Shown piece by piece: positions 43,285 to 49,289 of a stretch of 64,000 nucleotides of DNA. A program made the position numbers and the translations under genes. Within the stretch, counting starts at the first letter, position 1; each line of letters begins with the position of its first letter. Where the stretch lies: NCBI RefSeq assembly GCF_900105615.1, contig NZ_LT630003.1, positions 1,426,001 through 1,490,000 on the forward strand. The letters are read 5' to 3'. The stretch comes from Lacrimispora sphenoides JCM 1415. GTDB lineage: Bacteria; Bacillota; Clostridia; Lachnospirales; Lachnospiraceae. The notes under the pieces are model-generated. The model worked only from the letters and a program-made list of their open reading frames with translations. It searched no databases and was not told the origin of the DNA.

Positions 43285-43434
43285 ATGATTAAGAAAGTGA
43301 TAAAAACAGCAACCACATTATTTAAAGTATCTGTACTGTATGTAGTTGCTATGGCAGTATTCATGACACTAGGATTTACTATATCAAGGCCGGTATTTGA
43401 CTCTAAAAGTGATGTATGTGGTGACGATGATTAG
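43285..43434 (+). CDS. small single-span membrane protein
   Basis: 49 residues from the ATG at 43285 (GGAAG upstream): a basic start (MIKKVIKTATT), one hydrophobic helix (about residues 11-33), and an acidic end (CGDDD). I do not recognise it. It could be a holin-like remnant, since it precedes the lysis amidase remnant, or a chance ORF. Confidence 0.4.
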   Translation: MIKKVIKTATTLFKVSVLYVVAMAVFMTLGFTISRPVFDSKSDVCGDDD

Positions 43435-43459
43435 TTATTTAATGAATTTGTTCTTGCTT

Positions 43460-43965
43460 AGCCTGGGAATTGAAATGTGTGTAAGAAATAGCAGTGGAAA
43501 TCTGGCAGACACAAGCCGGGACTGGCACTTTGAAGATGCAGCGGTTCAGAAGGCCATAGTGCCAACCAAAGAGCTGATGACAAAATATAATATACCTGCG
43601 GACCTGGTGATCCGCCATTATGATGTAACTGGGAAGATTTGTCCAAATCCATACGTTTATAATCATACAAAGTACACCTGGAAGGCATTTAAGGCGGCCC
43701 TTGTAACTCCTGCTATATATACTCTGGGCTGGAACCATGATAAAAACGGCAGGTGGTATGCTAATTCCAAGACTACGTATTATAAGTCCTGCTGCAAATC
43801 ATCAATGGCCATAAATACAGTTTTAATCCAGATGGGTACGCACTCACTGGCTGGCATGTGATTGATGGACAGGATTTTTACTTAGAACCGAGAGCAGGTC
43901 ACCCACTAGAATGTGCGCTGTATGTATCAAATCATGATGGGGTACAGGGACCGGGAAGGTTTTAA
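43460..43965 (+). pseudogene. phage N-acetylmuramoyl-L-alanine amidase with cell-wall-binding repeat, truncated and frameshifted
   Basis: The frame from 43460 gives LGIEMCVRNSSG...DWHFEDAAVQKA...VIRHYDVTGKICPNP, the C-terminal half of an amidase_2 domain with the zinc-ligand His and Cys-containing segment, then GWNHDKNGRWYA, a choline-binding-like repeat. Near 43797 the frame shifts and continues INGHKYSFNPDGYALTGWHVIDG... to a stop at 43963-43965. The N-terminal half is replaced by unrelated sequence. This was the lysin of the former prophage. Confidence 0.85.
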
Positions 43966-44066
43966 TCCTGCCTGTATCCTTTATAAATTTCTTTATTTAT
44001 TATGAAACAAGCACTTATCTATTCGGATATATATATAAATATATTAGAAATATAAATAAAGGGATC

Positions 44067-44873
44067 ATGAATATGTATTATGATTATCAATATGGCAATT
44101 TATATTCAAGAGGAAATATTTATTCTGGCATGAACTGGATACCTACACTAGAAGAAAACAGAGCGGATTATAAGCTTTTTGAAAATCAAATTACAGTTCC
44201 AACAGGCCCGACAGTTCCAACAGGCCCGACAGTTCCAACAGGTCCGACAGTTCCAACAGGCCCGACAGTTCCAACAGGTCCGACAGTTCCAACAGGCCCG
44301 ACAGCTCCGACAGCTCCAACAGGTCCCACATTTCCAGGCTTTCCAGGGCTCAAATTACCAACAGGTCCTATGACTCCAACAGGCCCTATGACCCCAACAG
44401 GTCCTATGATCCCAACAGGTCCTATGGTCCCAACAGGTCCTATGACCCCAACAGGTCCTATGACCCCAACAGGTCCTATGATCCCAACAGGTCCTATGGT
44501 CCCAACAGGTCCTATGACCCCAACAGGTCCTATGACCCCAACAGGTCCTATGACCCCAACAGGTCCTATGACCCCAACAAGTCCTATGATCCCAATGGCT
44601 TCTGCAACTACAACAGCGGCTAGACTGTGGGAGTTTGAAGATATTGAGTCACAAGAATCGCTACCTTCGTTACCAAGTACAATAGTTTCAATTATAGAAG
44701 ATTGCATGAATGATATGATTTATGTTTGGATGAAAGATGGAGATAATTTTTGGCTGATTCCAAGAAGCAGTACACAGAGAGCCGTTTCTGGATATCGATG
44801 GGATCAAAACTTAACATGGTATAATGAGGAAATCAGCTACACCGATATTTATAGCGTTACTTGTGTTTCTTAA
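44067..44873 (+). CDS. Pro/Thr/Gly hexapeptide-repeat protein, spore-surface type
   Basis: 268 residues. N-terminal 45 residues ([20 protein letters not shown]) are conserved-looking and non-repetitive. Residues about 45-175 are hexapeptides: six copies of VPTGPT, a break (FPGFPGLKL), then a run of (T/I/V)PTGPM units arranged in a longer order that itself repeats. The C-terminal 90 residues form a Trp/Tyr-rich domain ([30 protein letters not shown]). Similar N- and C-terminal modules around Pro-rich repeats recur in Lachnospiraceae proteins; a spore-coat or exosporium role is inference. No signal peptide, consistent with assembly from the mother cell. The start has AAAGGGA upstream; ATG at 44067 or 44073. 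Confidence 0.8.
   Translation: MNMYYDYQYGNLYSRGNIYSGMNWIPTLEENRADYKLFENQITVPTGPTVPTGPTVPTGPTVPTGPTVPTGPTVPTGPTAPTAPTGPTFPGFPGLKLPTGPMTPTGPMTPTGPMIPTGPMVPTGPMTPTGPMTPTGPMIPTGPMVPTGPMTPTGPMTPTGPMTPTGPMTPTSPMIPMASATTTAARLWEFEDIESQESLPSLPSTIVSIIEDCMNDMIYVWMKDGDNFWLIPRSSTQRAVSGYRWDQNLTWYNEEISYTDIYSVTCVS
44200..44590 (+). repeat. 18-nt coding minisatellite (hexapeptide repeats)
   Basis: About 20 tandem 18-nt units of the type CCAACAGGTCCTATGACC, near-identical at DNA level, in two blocks separated by a 48-nt break. A 72-nt higher-order block (T,T,I,V order of the first residue) occurs twice. Such arrays change length by slippage or recombination. Confidence 0.92.
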
Positions 44874-45076
44874 AACACTGCACTCCTGGATCAGAACGGA
44901 GGCTGAAGTATCCATGATTAGCAGAGTAGGCCTTTGCTCAACGATAAAAGGCGTCATTGCATCCAAGAATAATGGTGGCATGTCTAATAATATATTCTAT
45001 ATTAGTTACAATATACTAAGGGCCAATATACTGCATATAATATATTGTTATTGTTATTTTGTTTTACTCCTATTTT

Positions 45077-45112
45077 AAGGGCTCCAGTATTCCAAACTGG
45101 GGCCCTTTATTC
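45077..45112 (+). terminator. terminator-like hairpin downstream of the repeat-protein gene
   Basis: AAGGGCTCCAGT (45077-45088) pairs with ACTGGGGCCCTT (45096-45107), then TATTC. The rest of 44874-45076 is AT-rich with no gene. Confidence 0.65.
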
Positions 45113-45130
45113 TACTCATTCAAAAAATGC

Positions 45131-45158
45131 ACATCTCGTCTATCCGTCCCATATAATA
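45131..45158 (+). promoter_or_regulatory. candidate sigma-K/E-like sporulation promoter of the Cys-rich gene
   Basis: CATATAATA (45150-45158) fits the mother-cell sigma-K -10 pattern CATA-N3-TA, with AC (45131-45132) 17 nt upstream, one nt longer than usual. The 15-mer CATATAATATATTGT at 45150-45164 is an exact repeat of 45034-45048. Confidence 0.45.
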
Positions 45159-45190
45159 TATTGTGAATAATGATTATGAGGTATTTTATA

Positions 45191-45388
45191 ATGGGTTGCT
45201 CTAACATTGGTGGCAGAAATAATTGTAGATGCAGATGTGAATGTAAATGCGAATGTGAACGTGAACGTGTTGATCCTTGCGCGGAAGAAAGAAGAAGATG
45301 CTACTGTGAAGGTTTCCGCGATGGATGCAATTGTGCACCATGTTGCGGAAGAAATGAAGAAAGACGCGAAAAAAAATGGGATTGCTAG
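45191..45388 (+). CDS. small Cys-rich protein, candidate spore coat protein
   Basis: 65 residues from the ATG at 45191 (AGGT 9 nt upstream); the frame is open seven codons further but without RBS. It has 14 Cys, arranged as alternating CRCRCECKCEC near the N-terminus and CYC...CNCAPCC later, with many Arg and Glu. No signal peptide. Cys- and Arg/Glu-rich small proteins of this kind are typical of disulfide-cross-linked spore coats or metal-binding peptides; I cannot name the family. It is followed by a strong terminator and preceded by a sporulation-like promoter. Confidence 0.75.
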   Translation: MGCSNIGGRNNCRCRCECKCECERERVDPCAEERRRCYCEGFRDGCNCAPCCGRNEERREKKWDC

Positions 45389-45396
45389 TTAATATA

Positions 45397-45427
45397 AAAT
45401 GGCGGGTGTTGGAACCCGCCATTTATT
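45397..45427 (+). terminator. terminator of the Cys-rich gene
   Basis: AAATGGCGGGT (45397-45407), loop GTTGGA, ACCCGCCATTT (45414-45424), then ATTT. Confidence 0.9.
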
Positions 45428-45529
45428 TAAGAGCATCATATTAAAGAGAACACCCATCGAAAAAATCGACAGGTGCACCGTCATTTTATACAGAAGTACC
45501 CGGTTCCGGCGGACCAACAGAAACAACGC

Positions 45530-46204
45530 CTACAGACAGACATCCCCTGTATTGGTATAAGCGGGAATCCACCCTGCAAGCAGGCCAGATACCTTGTCTA
45601 TAAAAAAGTGAGAAATACTTCCTACAATAAGAGCAGCGATCACTGTTCCCTCCCTGATTCCCAGCACGCTGCCTGTCACAAGTACAGACACAATCACAGC
45701 ACTGATAACAATACTCAGGTCAAATCCGGTCTTAACCCTGCCGAACCTCCAGCCTGTAAGCCCTGCTATCACCCTTACCAGACCTTCTCCAGGCAGGATA
45801 AGCACATTGGGAATCACTTCAAGTGATATTCCAAAGCCTAAGAATACACAGCCTGAGAGCAGCATCAGAGCCTCACCCAGATAATTTCCCACCTTACAAA
45901 AGGAGAGCAGATACATCCATACGTCAATGCACAGGGAAAACAGAAGTGCGGCAGGAAGCTGCAAAAGCTGGATCTTCTTAAAGGTTTTTCCCAAAAGAAC
46001 TGCCTGAAGTAGAAACATAGCAAAATTAACCATCATTGTAAATACGCCCAGGCTCTTAGGAAAGATAAAGGTCAACACAAAAGCAAGGCTTGTAATCGGT
46101 GATGTACCAAGCCCTGCTTTCGTTATAAGGCTGATTCCCAATGCACTGAATATAACTCCTGCAATAAACAGTCCATAACGTTTAAACATGTCTGAATTTT
46201 TCAC
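45530..46204 (-). CDS. YczE/YitT-like multi-span membrane protein
   Basis: 224 residues from a GTG at 46204 (GGGGAG 7 nt upstream). Five to six hydrophobic helices; KRYGLFIAGVIFSALGISLITKAGLGTSPI at the start (split around Gly) and IPNVLILPGEGLVRVIAG and RVKTGFDLSIVI later match the YczE/YyaS family of integral membrane proteins. Molecular function is unknown for most of the family. It stands alone between the Cys-rich gene and a MarR remnant; such genes are often next to MarR regulators, so the two may once have been linked. Confidence 0.8.
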   Translation of the reverse strand: MKNSDMFKRYGLFIAGVIFSALGISLITKAGLGTSPITSLAFVLTFIFPKSLGVFTMMVNFAMFLLQAVLLGKTFKKIQLLQLPAALLFSLCIDVWMYLLSFCKVGNYLGEALMLLSGCVFLGFGISLEVIPNVLILPGEGLVRVIAGLTGWRFGRVKTGFDLSIVISAVIVSVLVTGSVLGIREGTVIAALIVGSISHFFIDKVSGLLAGWIPAYTNTGDVCL

Positions 46205-46407
46205 AAGCAAACTCCCCTTATTTTTTTTGTGTTATTTAAATATTTTATTCAATAATCTTATCACTTAGGATTCACACCTGCAATGGACATTGTTACTTAA
46301 ATTCCATATGAAAATTCGGCATTGTGCATAATTAATTTTAGTATACCTAAAAATTTTTTAGTTTTTTATATCCTGTTTTATCACATTATTACAGGATGGA
46401 GGCCAAA

Positions 46408-46550
46408 TCAGCCTCCCCCGGACATCATACGGGCAAGATAATTCCCAAAGGTCTCCTGTTCTTCCGGGCTGAGGCAGTCAAAATATCAGTACGCTTCTGC
46501 TGCCCGGATTTGCCCTTCTCCGCCAGTTTCACCATTATCACGCGTCTGTC
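46408..46550 (-). pseudogene. MarR-family regulator, C-terminal remnant
   Basis: On the minus strand two frames give KLAEKGKSGQQKR and then DCLSPEEQETFGNYLARM followed by a stop at 46408-46410, which is the end of a MarR protein (dimerisation helix). The DNA-binding part is gone and a frameshift separates the two pieces. Confidence 0.65.
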
Positions 46551-46558
46551 TTACTCAG

Positions 46559-46867
46559 ATGGTTTTCCCAGAAGTTCTGGATAGGGAGTTGCCGGAAGGT
46601 ATGGTCTATGATGAGGAAAAAATCATGGTAAACTTTGACGAAAGCTTTTGCCATTTTTCAGATGTATCAGCCAAGATTTTTACGCAAGATATTTATGATG
46701 CTTATCAAACTTTTTGCATGAGACAAAAAGTGCAGGCCATTGCTGTGGTGAGACCCTGTTTGCTGATGGGACAAAGCTGGAAGTCTGTGCCAATAAATAT
46801 ACAATTGTCTGGAAAAAATCTGTTGGAAGATGGGAAAACAGGATGTCTGAAAAGATTGAAGCTGTAA
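46559..46867 (+). other. unidentified reading frame, probably a fragment
   Basis: A frame of 102 codons with sequence such as LDRELPEGMVYDEEKIMVNFDESF and FTQDIYDAYQTFCMRQKVQAIAVV looks protein-like (charged/hydrophobic alternation), but the last third runs out of frame over an IS1182-like piece. I do not recognise the family and no clear RBS precedes it. Confidence 0.35.
46750..46858 (+). pseudogene. IS1182-like transposase fragment
   Basis: ETLFADGTKLEVCANKYTIVWKKSV matches the conserved D-G-T-K-x-E-A-x-A-N-K-Y-T block of IS1182-family transposases; only about 36 residues remain. 46940-47170 downstream contains no recognisable gene. Confidence 0.7.
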
Positions 46868-47171
46868 ATCCGATGGATTCTGTCAGCCAAATGCAGATGG
46901 AATTGCTACTTTCAGTGAACGCGGATATCGCGTATTAGACAGGTTGGATGGAGAAACGGTGCTCATTTTCTTCAAGTGACAATGGCAATTAAAGATTTGA
47001 ATAATAATTAATATGAACTCCTGTAAAAGATGAAGTTAAAAATAAAGTAGACAAGATATATTACTAATTGCCTACTTTTATTTTGTCTATCGAATACAGA
47101 CGTAAATTGCTATTTTGTATAGCATGGTATTATTGTAAAATTTTTAAGCCTATTATATATAGAAGAAAAAC

Positions 47172-47190
47172 GTTAGTCAAAAGTTAGTCA
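47172..47190. repeat. paired direct repeat near tRNA-Thr (arm-site-like)
   Basis: GTTAGTCA at 47172-47179 and 47183-47190, period 11, about 50 nt from the duplicated tRNA segment. Confidence 0.55.
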
Positions 47191-47239
47191 TTTGAATAAA
47201 AACAGATCTCCTGAAAAAAAAGTTTACCTTTTAAACAAG

Positions 47240-47264
47240 AAAAAACCTCGTAAAAACGAGGTTT
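47240..47264 (-). terminator. tRNA-Thr terminator
   Basis: Minus strand AAACCTCGT-TTTT-ACGAGGTTT followed by a T-run; the degraded copy at 40650 has lost this pairing. Confidence 0.88.
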
Positions 47265-47270
47265 CTTTAA

Positions 47271-47343
47271 AGCTCCCGGGGGGACTCGAACCCCCGACCC
47301 ACGCATTACGAATGCGTTGCGCTACCAACTGCGCTACGGAAGC
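47271..47343 (-). tRNA. tRNA-Thr (anticodon CGT)
   Basis: 73 nt. Acceptor GCTTCCG pairs with CGGGAGC (one wobble); anticodon stem ACGCA/TGCGT encloses TTCGTAA, giving CGT for codon ACG; T-loop TTCGAGT. Its 3' half is duplicated at 40.7 kb, marking it as an integration target. Confidence 0.95.
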
Positions 47344-47380
47344 AATCCGGTTATAATATTATAAGGTCTGAACCTTTGAT

Positions 47381-47409
47381 AGTATAACAGCTATATGGTA
47401 AAAAATCAA
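47381..47409 (-). promoter_or_regulatory. tRNA-Thr promoter
   Basis: Minus strand TTGATT (47404-47409), 17-nt spacer, TATACT (47381-47386). Confidence 0.8.
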
Positions 47410-47637
47410 CCCCTACTTGAAAAAAAACTTAAATTGCGTAAGGATTGCCAAATTCCCCATAAAAAGATATAATTAGTAAAAGAATCCATGAGAAAGCGCC
47501 TATTTATAAGGAGTTTTTTACGCAAAATTGCGGAAAGAGTCAGCCGGAAAATAAGATCGTTTTTATAATTAAATATATGTGGTCATTGATGAGACTATTA
47601 TTAATAAAGGAGAAACCCTGTCACTAAGGAGGTCAGG

Positions 47638-47934
47638 GTGCGGGTGAATGCGATGGAAAAATGGGGTGAAATTAGAAAGCATGTTTATGTCAGCGGACGG
47701 GTCCAGGGGGTGGGATTCCGCTTCCGAACCCAGCAGCTTGCCCGGGGCCTTAACCTTACCGGCTGGGTGAGAAACTTAGATGACGGGCGGGTGGAAATGG
47801 AACTGCAGGGGCGGGAAGAAGAAATAGACCGCCTGTTCGACCATTTAAGGCAGGATCGTTACATTATGATTGACAGCTTCCAGGCGGCAGAGATCCCGCC
47901 AGTGAAAGAAAGCGGATTCCGGGTAAGGTATTAA
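47638..47934 (+). CDS. acylphosphatase
   Basis: 98 residues from a GTG at 47638 with AAGGAGG 5 nt upstream (an ATG at 47653 is an alternative). VSGRVQGVGFRFRTQQLA carries the phosphate-binding loop and catalytic Arg, and GWVRNLDDGRVEMELQG the catalytic Asn. It hydrolyses acyl phosphates; the physiological substrate is unclear in most bacteria. It ends just before the promoter of the mntP riboswitch. Confidence 0.93.
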   Translation: MRVNAMEKWGEIRKHVYVSGRVQGVGFRFRTQQLARGLNLTGWVRNLDDGRVEMELQGREEEIDRLFDHLRQDRYIMIDSFQAAEIPPVKESGFRVRY

Positions 47935-47944
47935 GTGAGAAAGA

Positions 47945-47974
47945 TTGACATCGGCTGCATACCCATGTTATACT
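47945..47974 (+). promoter_or_regulatory. mntP promoter
   Basis: TTGACA (47945-47950), 18-nt spacer, TATACT (47969-47974), beginning 10 nt after the acylphosphatase stop codon. Confidence 0.88.
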
Positions 47975-47990
47975 ACCAACACAACAGAAT

Positions 47991-48085
47991 AGCTCATGAG
48001 GGAGTAGTTTGCGCGGACTGCCGCGTGTCAAGTCAACATACTGACCATGATGGTCTGGCTTGTCTTAAAAAACGAGACTCATGTA
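47991..48085 (+). ncRNA. yybP-ykoY (Mn2+) riboswitch aptamer
   Basis: The conserved GGGAGTAG follows the 5' P1 strand CATGAG (47995-48000), whose partner CTCATG lies at 48078-48083; GTCAACATACTGACC (from 48032) matches the second conserved Mn-sensing segment. The downstream gene is mntP, a manganese exporter, the classic target. Mn2+ binding should stabilise P1. Confidence 0.88.
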
Positions 48086-48115
48086 TAGCCCAGGCTATAC
48101 ATAGGTCTTTTTCTT
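48076..48115 (+). terminator. riboswitch expression-platform terminator
   Basis: ATGTATAGCC (48081-48090) pairs with GGCTATACAT (48093-48102), extended by GAC/GTC, then TTTTTCTTT. It uses the 3' strand of P1 (CTCATG), so aptamer folding and termination are mutually exclusive: Mn2+ should allow read-through. Confidence 0.8.
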
Positions 48116-48128
48116 TATATTGGCTCAA

Positions 48129-48163
48129 GTATAACCTGACAGGGTTGTACGGGAGTCTTTTTT
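48129..48163 (+). terminator. second hairpin before mntP
   Basis: GTATAACC (48129-48136) pairs with GGTTGTAC (48143-48150, with one G-U), followed by GGGAGTCTTTTTT. GAGTCT could instead pair with AGACTC (48075-48080) in the P1 3' strand, giving an alternative long-range terminator. Confidence 0.5.
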
Positions 48164-48196
48164 GTTGAATAAACGATTTAGTACGGAGGAAGTAAA

Positions 48197-48829
48197 ATGA
48201 ACTTAGTTGAACTCTTTATTCTTGCTGTGGGGCTATCTATGGATGCATTTGCCGTGGCGATCTGCACCGGGCTGACAATGAAGAAAACAACCGTAAAAAA
48301 GGCAATGATTGTCGGTCTGTACTTTGGTATATTCCAAGCTGTTATGCCGCTTATGGGATATTTTGCAGCCACATGGTTTGCGGACAAGATTATCTCCTAT
48401 GACCATTGGATCGCGTTTGCATTGCTCTGCTTTCTTGGCGGTAGAATGATTTTTGAAAGTTTTAAAGGAGGGGGATGTCCTGACAGAGTCTGTCCGGTTG
48501 AAACGTGCAAAGACAGAAACTGCCCCGGAGGAAAGCGGCCTGAAAACAAGGAAGCCACTTTAAAGCCCGACGAGATGCTGCCCCTTGCCCTTGCCACGAG
48601 TATAGACGCTCTGGCTGTGGGCGTGTCCTTCGCCTTCCTTCAGGTCAACATCGTTCCGGCGGTTTCTTTTATCGGGATTACAACATTTGCCTTATCCATG
48701 ATCGGTGTTAAAATAGGAAATGTATTCGGCACAAGGTTCAAATCGAAAGCGGAGCTGGCCGGAGGTATTATATTAGTTTTAATTGGTTTGAAAATATTGC
48801 TTGGCCATTTGGGGATTATTCCTTTGTAA
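48197..48829 (+). CDS. mntP: manganese efflux pump MntP
   Basis: 210 residues, six helices in two repeats, each with the D-A family motif: LSMDAFAVAI (about residue 14) and TSIDALAVGV (about 136), where the Asp residues are needed for Mn transport. The loop between the halves (about residues 90-120) has the unusual sequence GCPDRVCPVETCKDRNCPGG, four Cys that typical MntP proteins lack, perhaps a metal-binding regulatory site. GGAGG precedes the ATG and a Mn riboswitch controls the transcript. 48830-49018 downstream shows no gene. Confidence 0.93.
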   Translation: MNLVELFILAVGLSMDAFAVAICTGLTMKKTTVKKAMIVGLYFGIFQAVMPLMGYFAATWFADKIISYDHWIAFALLCFLGGRMIFESFKGGGCPDRVCPVETCKDRNCPGGKRPENKEATLKPDEMLPLALATSIDALAVGVSFAFLQVNIVPAVSFIGITTFALSMIGVKIGNVFGTRFKSKAELAGGIILVLIGLKILLGHLGIIPL

Positions 48830-49018
48830 AATGAAGAGGGGATATGTATGGAGAATGTTTGGAAAAATTAGCACATAGAAATGGGATATGTTATCATAGT
48901 TACATGGAGCAATCGGGTTACTGCAAGGGCGTTGGCCTTCCATCATACATAGATGTGAGGTGGTGCGGTATATTCCGTAATTTTTCTTTAGCATTTATCA
49001 AGTTGTATCAAGCAAAAA

Positions 49019-49057
49019 AAAGAAGACTTTCCAAGTTATTTTGGAAGTCCTCTTTTT
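49019..49057 (-). terminator. tRNA-Gly terminator
   Basis: GACTTTCCAA (49025-49034) pairs with TTGGAAGTC (49041-49049, one bulge), with a T-run on the minus strand from the A-tract before 49021; it may also serve mntP. Confidence 0.75.
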
Positions 49058-49063
49058 GTTTAG

Positions 49064-49134
<71 letters not shown>

Positions 49135-49158
49135 ATAATATCATTCGATACGTTTTAT

Positions 49159-49188
49159 ATTATAGCATAGGGTATTGGAAAAGTTCAA
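49159..49188 (-). promoter_or_regulatory. tRNA-Gly promoter
   Basis: Minus strand TTGAAC (49183-49188), 18-nt spacer, TATAAT (49159-49164). Confidence 0.8.
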
Positions 49189-49226
49189 TACTTTTTTATG
49201 AATTTAGCAAAAAAAATGCCAGAAAC

Positions 49227-49256
49227 TTGCCAAAACTGGAAAAGGCATTGTATAAT
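49227..49256 (+). promoter_or_regulatory. promoter of the type II topoisomerase pair
   Basis: TTGCCA (49227-49232), 18-nt spacer, TATAAT (49251-49256). Confidence 0.8.
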
Positions 49257-49289
49257 GGGAAATGATAATACCAGATGTGGAGGAGTAAC

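Larger units (their letters stand above)
40650..47313. mobile_element. decayed integrative element / composite scar at tRNA-Thr
   Basis: About 6.6 kb bounded by the tRNA-Thr gene and its 3' duplicate. It contains an integrase pseudogene next to the duplicate, a divergently regulated phage-type repressor, an excisionase stub, an IS110 fragment, a frameshifted phage amidase and IS1182-like and MarR scraps. Structural and replication modules of a phage or ICE are absent, so it is not mobile by itself. The spore-surface-like genes at 44-45.4 kb and the YczE gene may be cargo or older chromosomal genes. Confidence 0.8.

Noticed and set aside
44186..44707. 173-codon minus-strand ORF across the hexapeptide repeats, reading as perfect Gly-X-Y collagen-like triplets
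   Set aside because: It is the complement of the 18-nt repeat. Only the plus frame has an RBS-like sequence and non-repetitive, conserved-looking N- and C-terminal domains; the antisense frame starts in the middle of the plus C-terminal domain.
44908..44925. 17-nt identity (TGAAGTATCCATGATTA) between the gap after the repeat protein and the oppA genes
   Set aside because: Isolated match without flanking similarity; a hit of this length is not surprising in 64 kb of similar composition.
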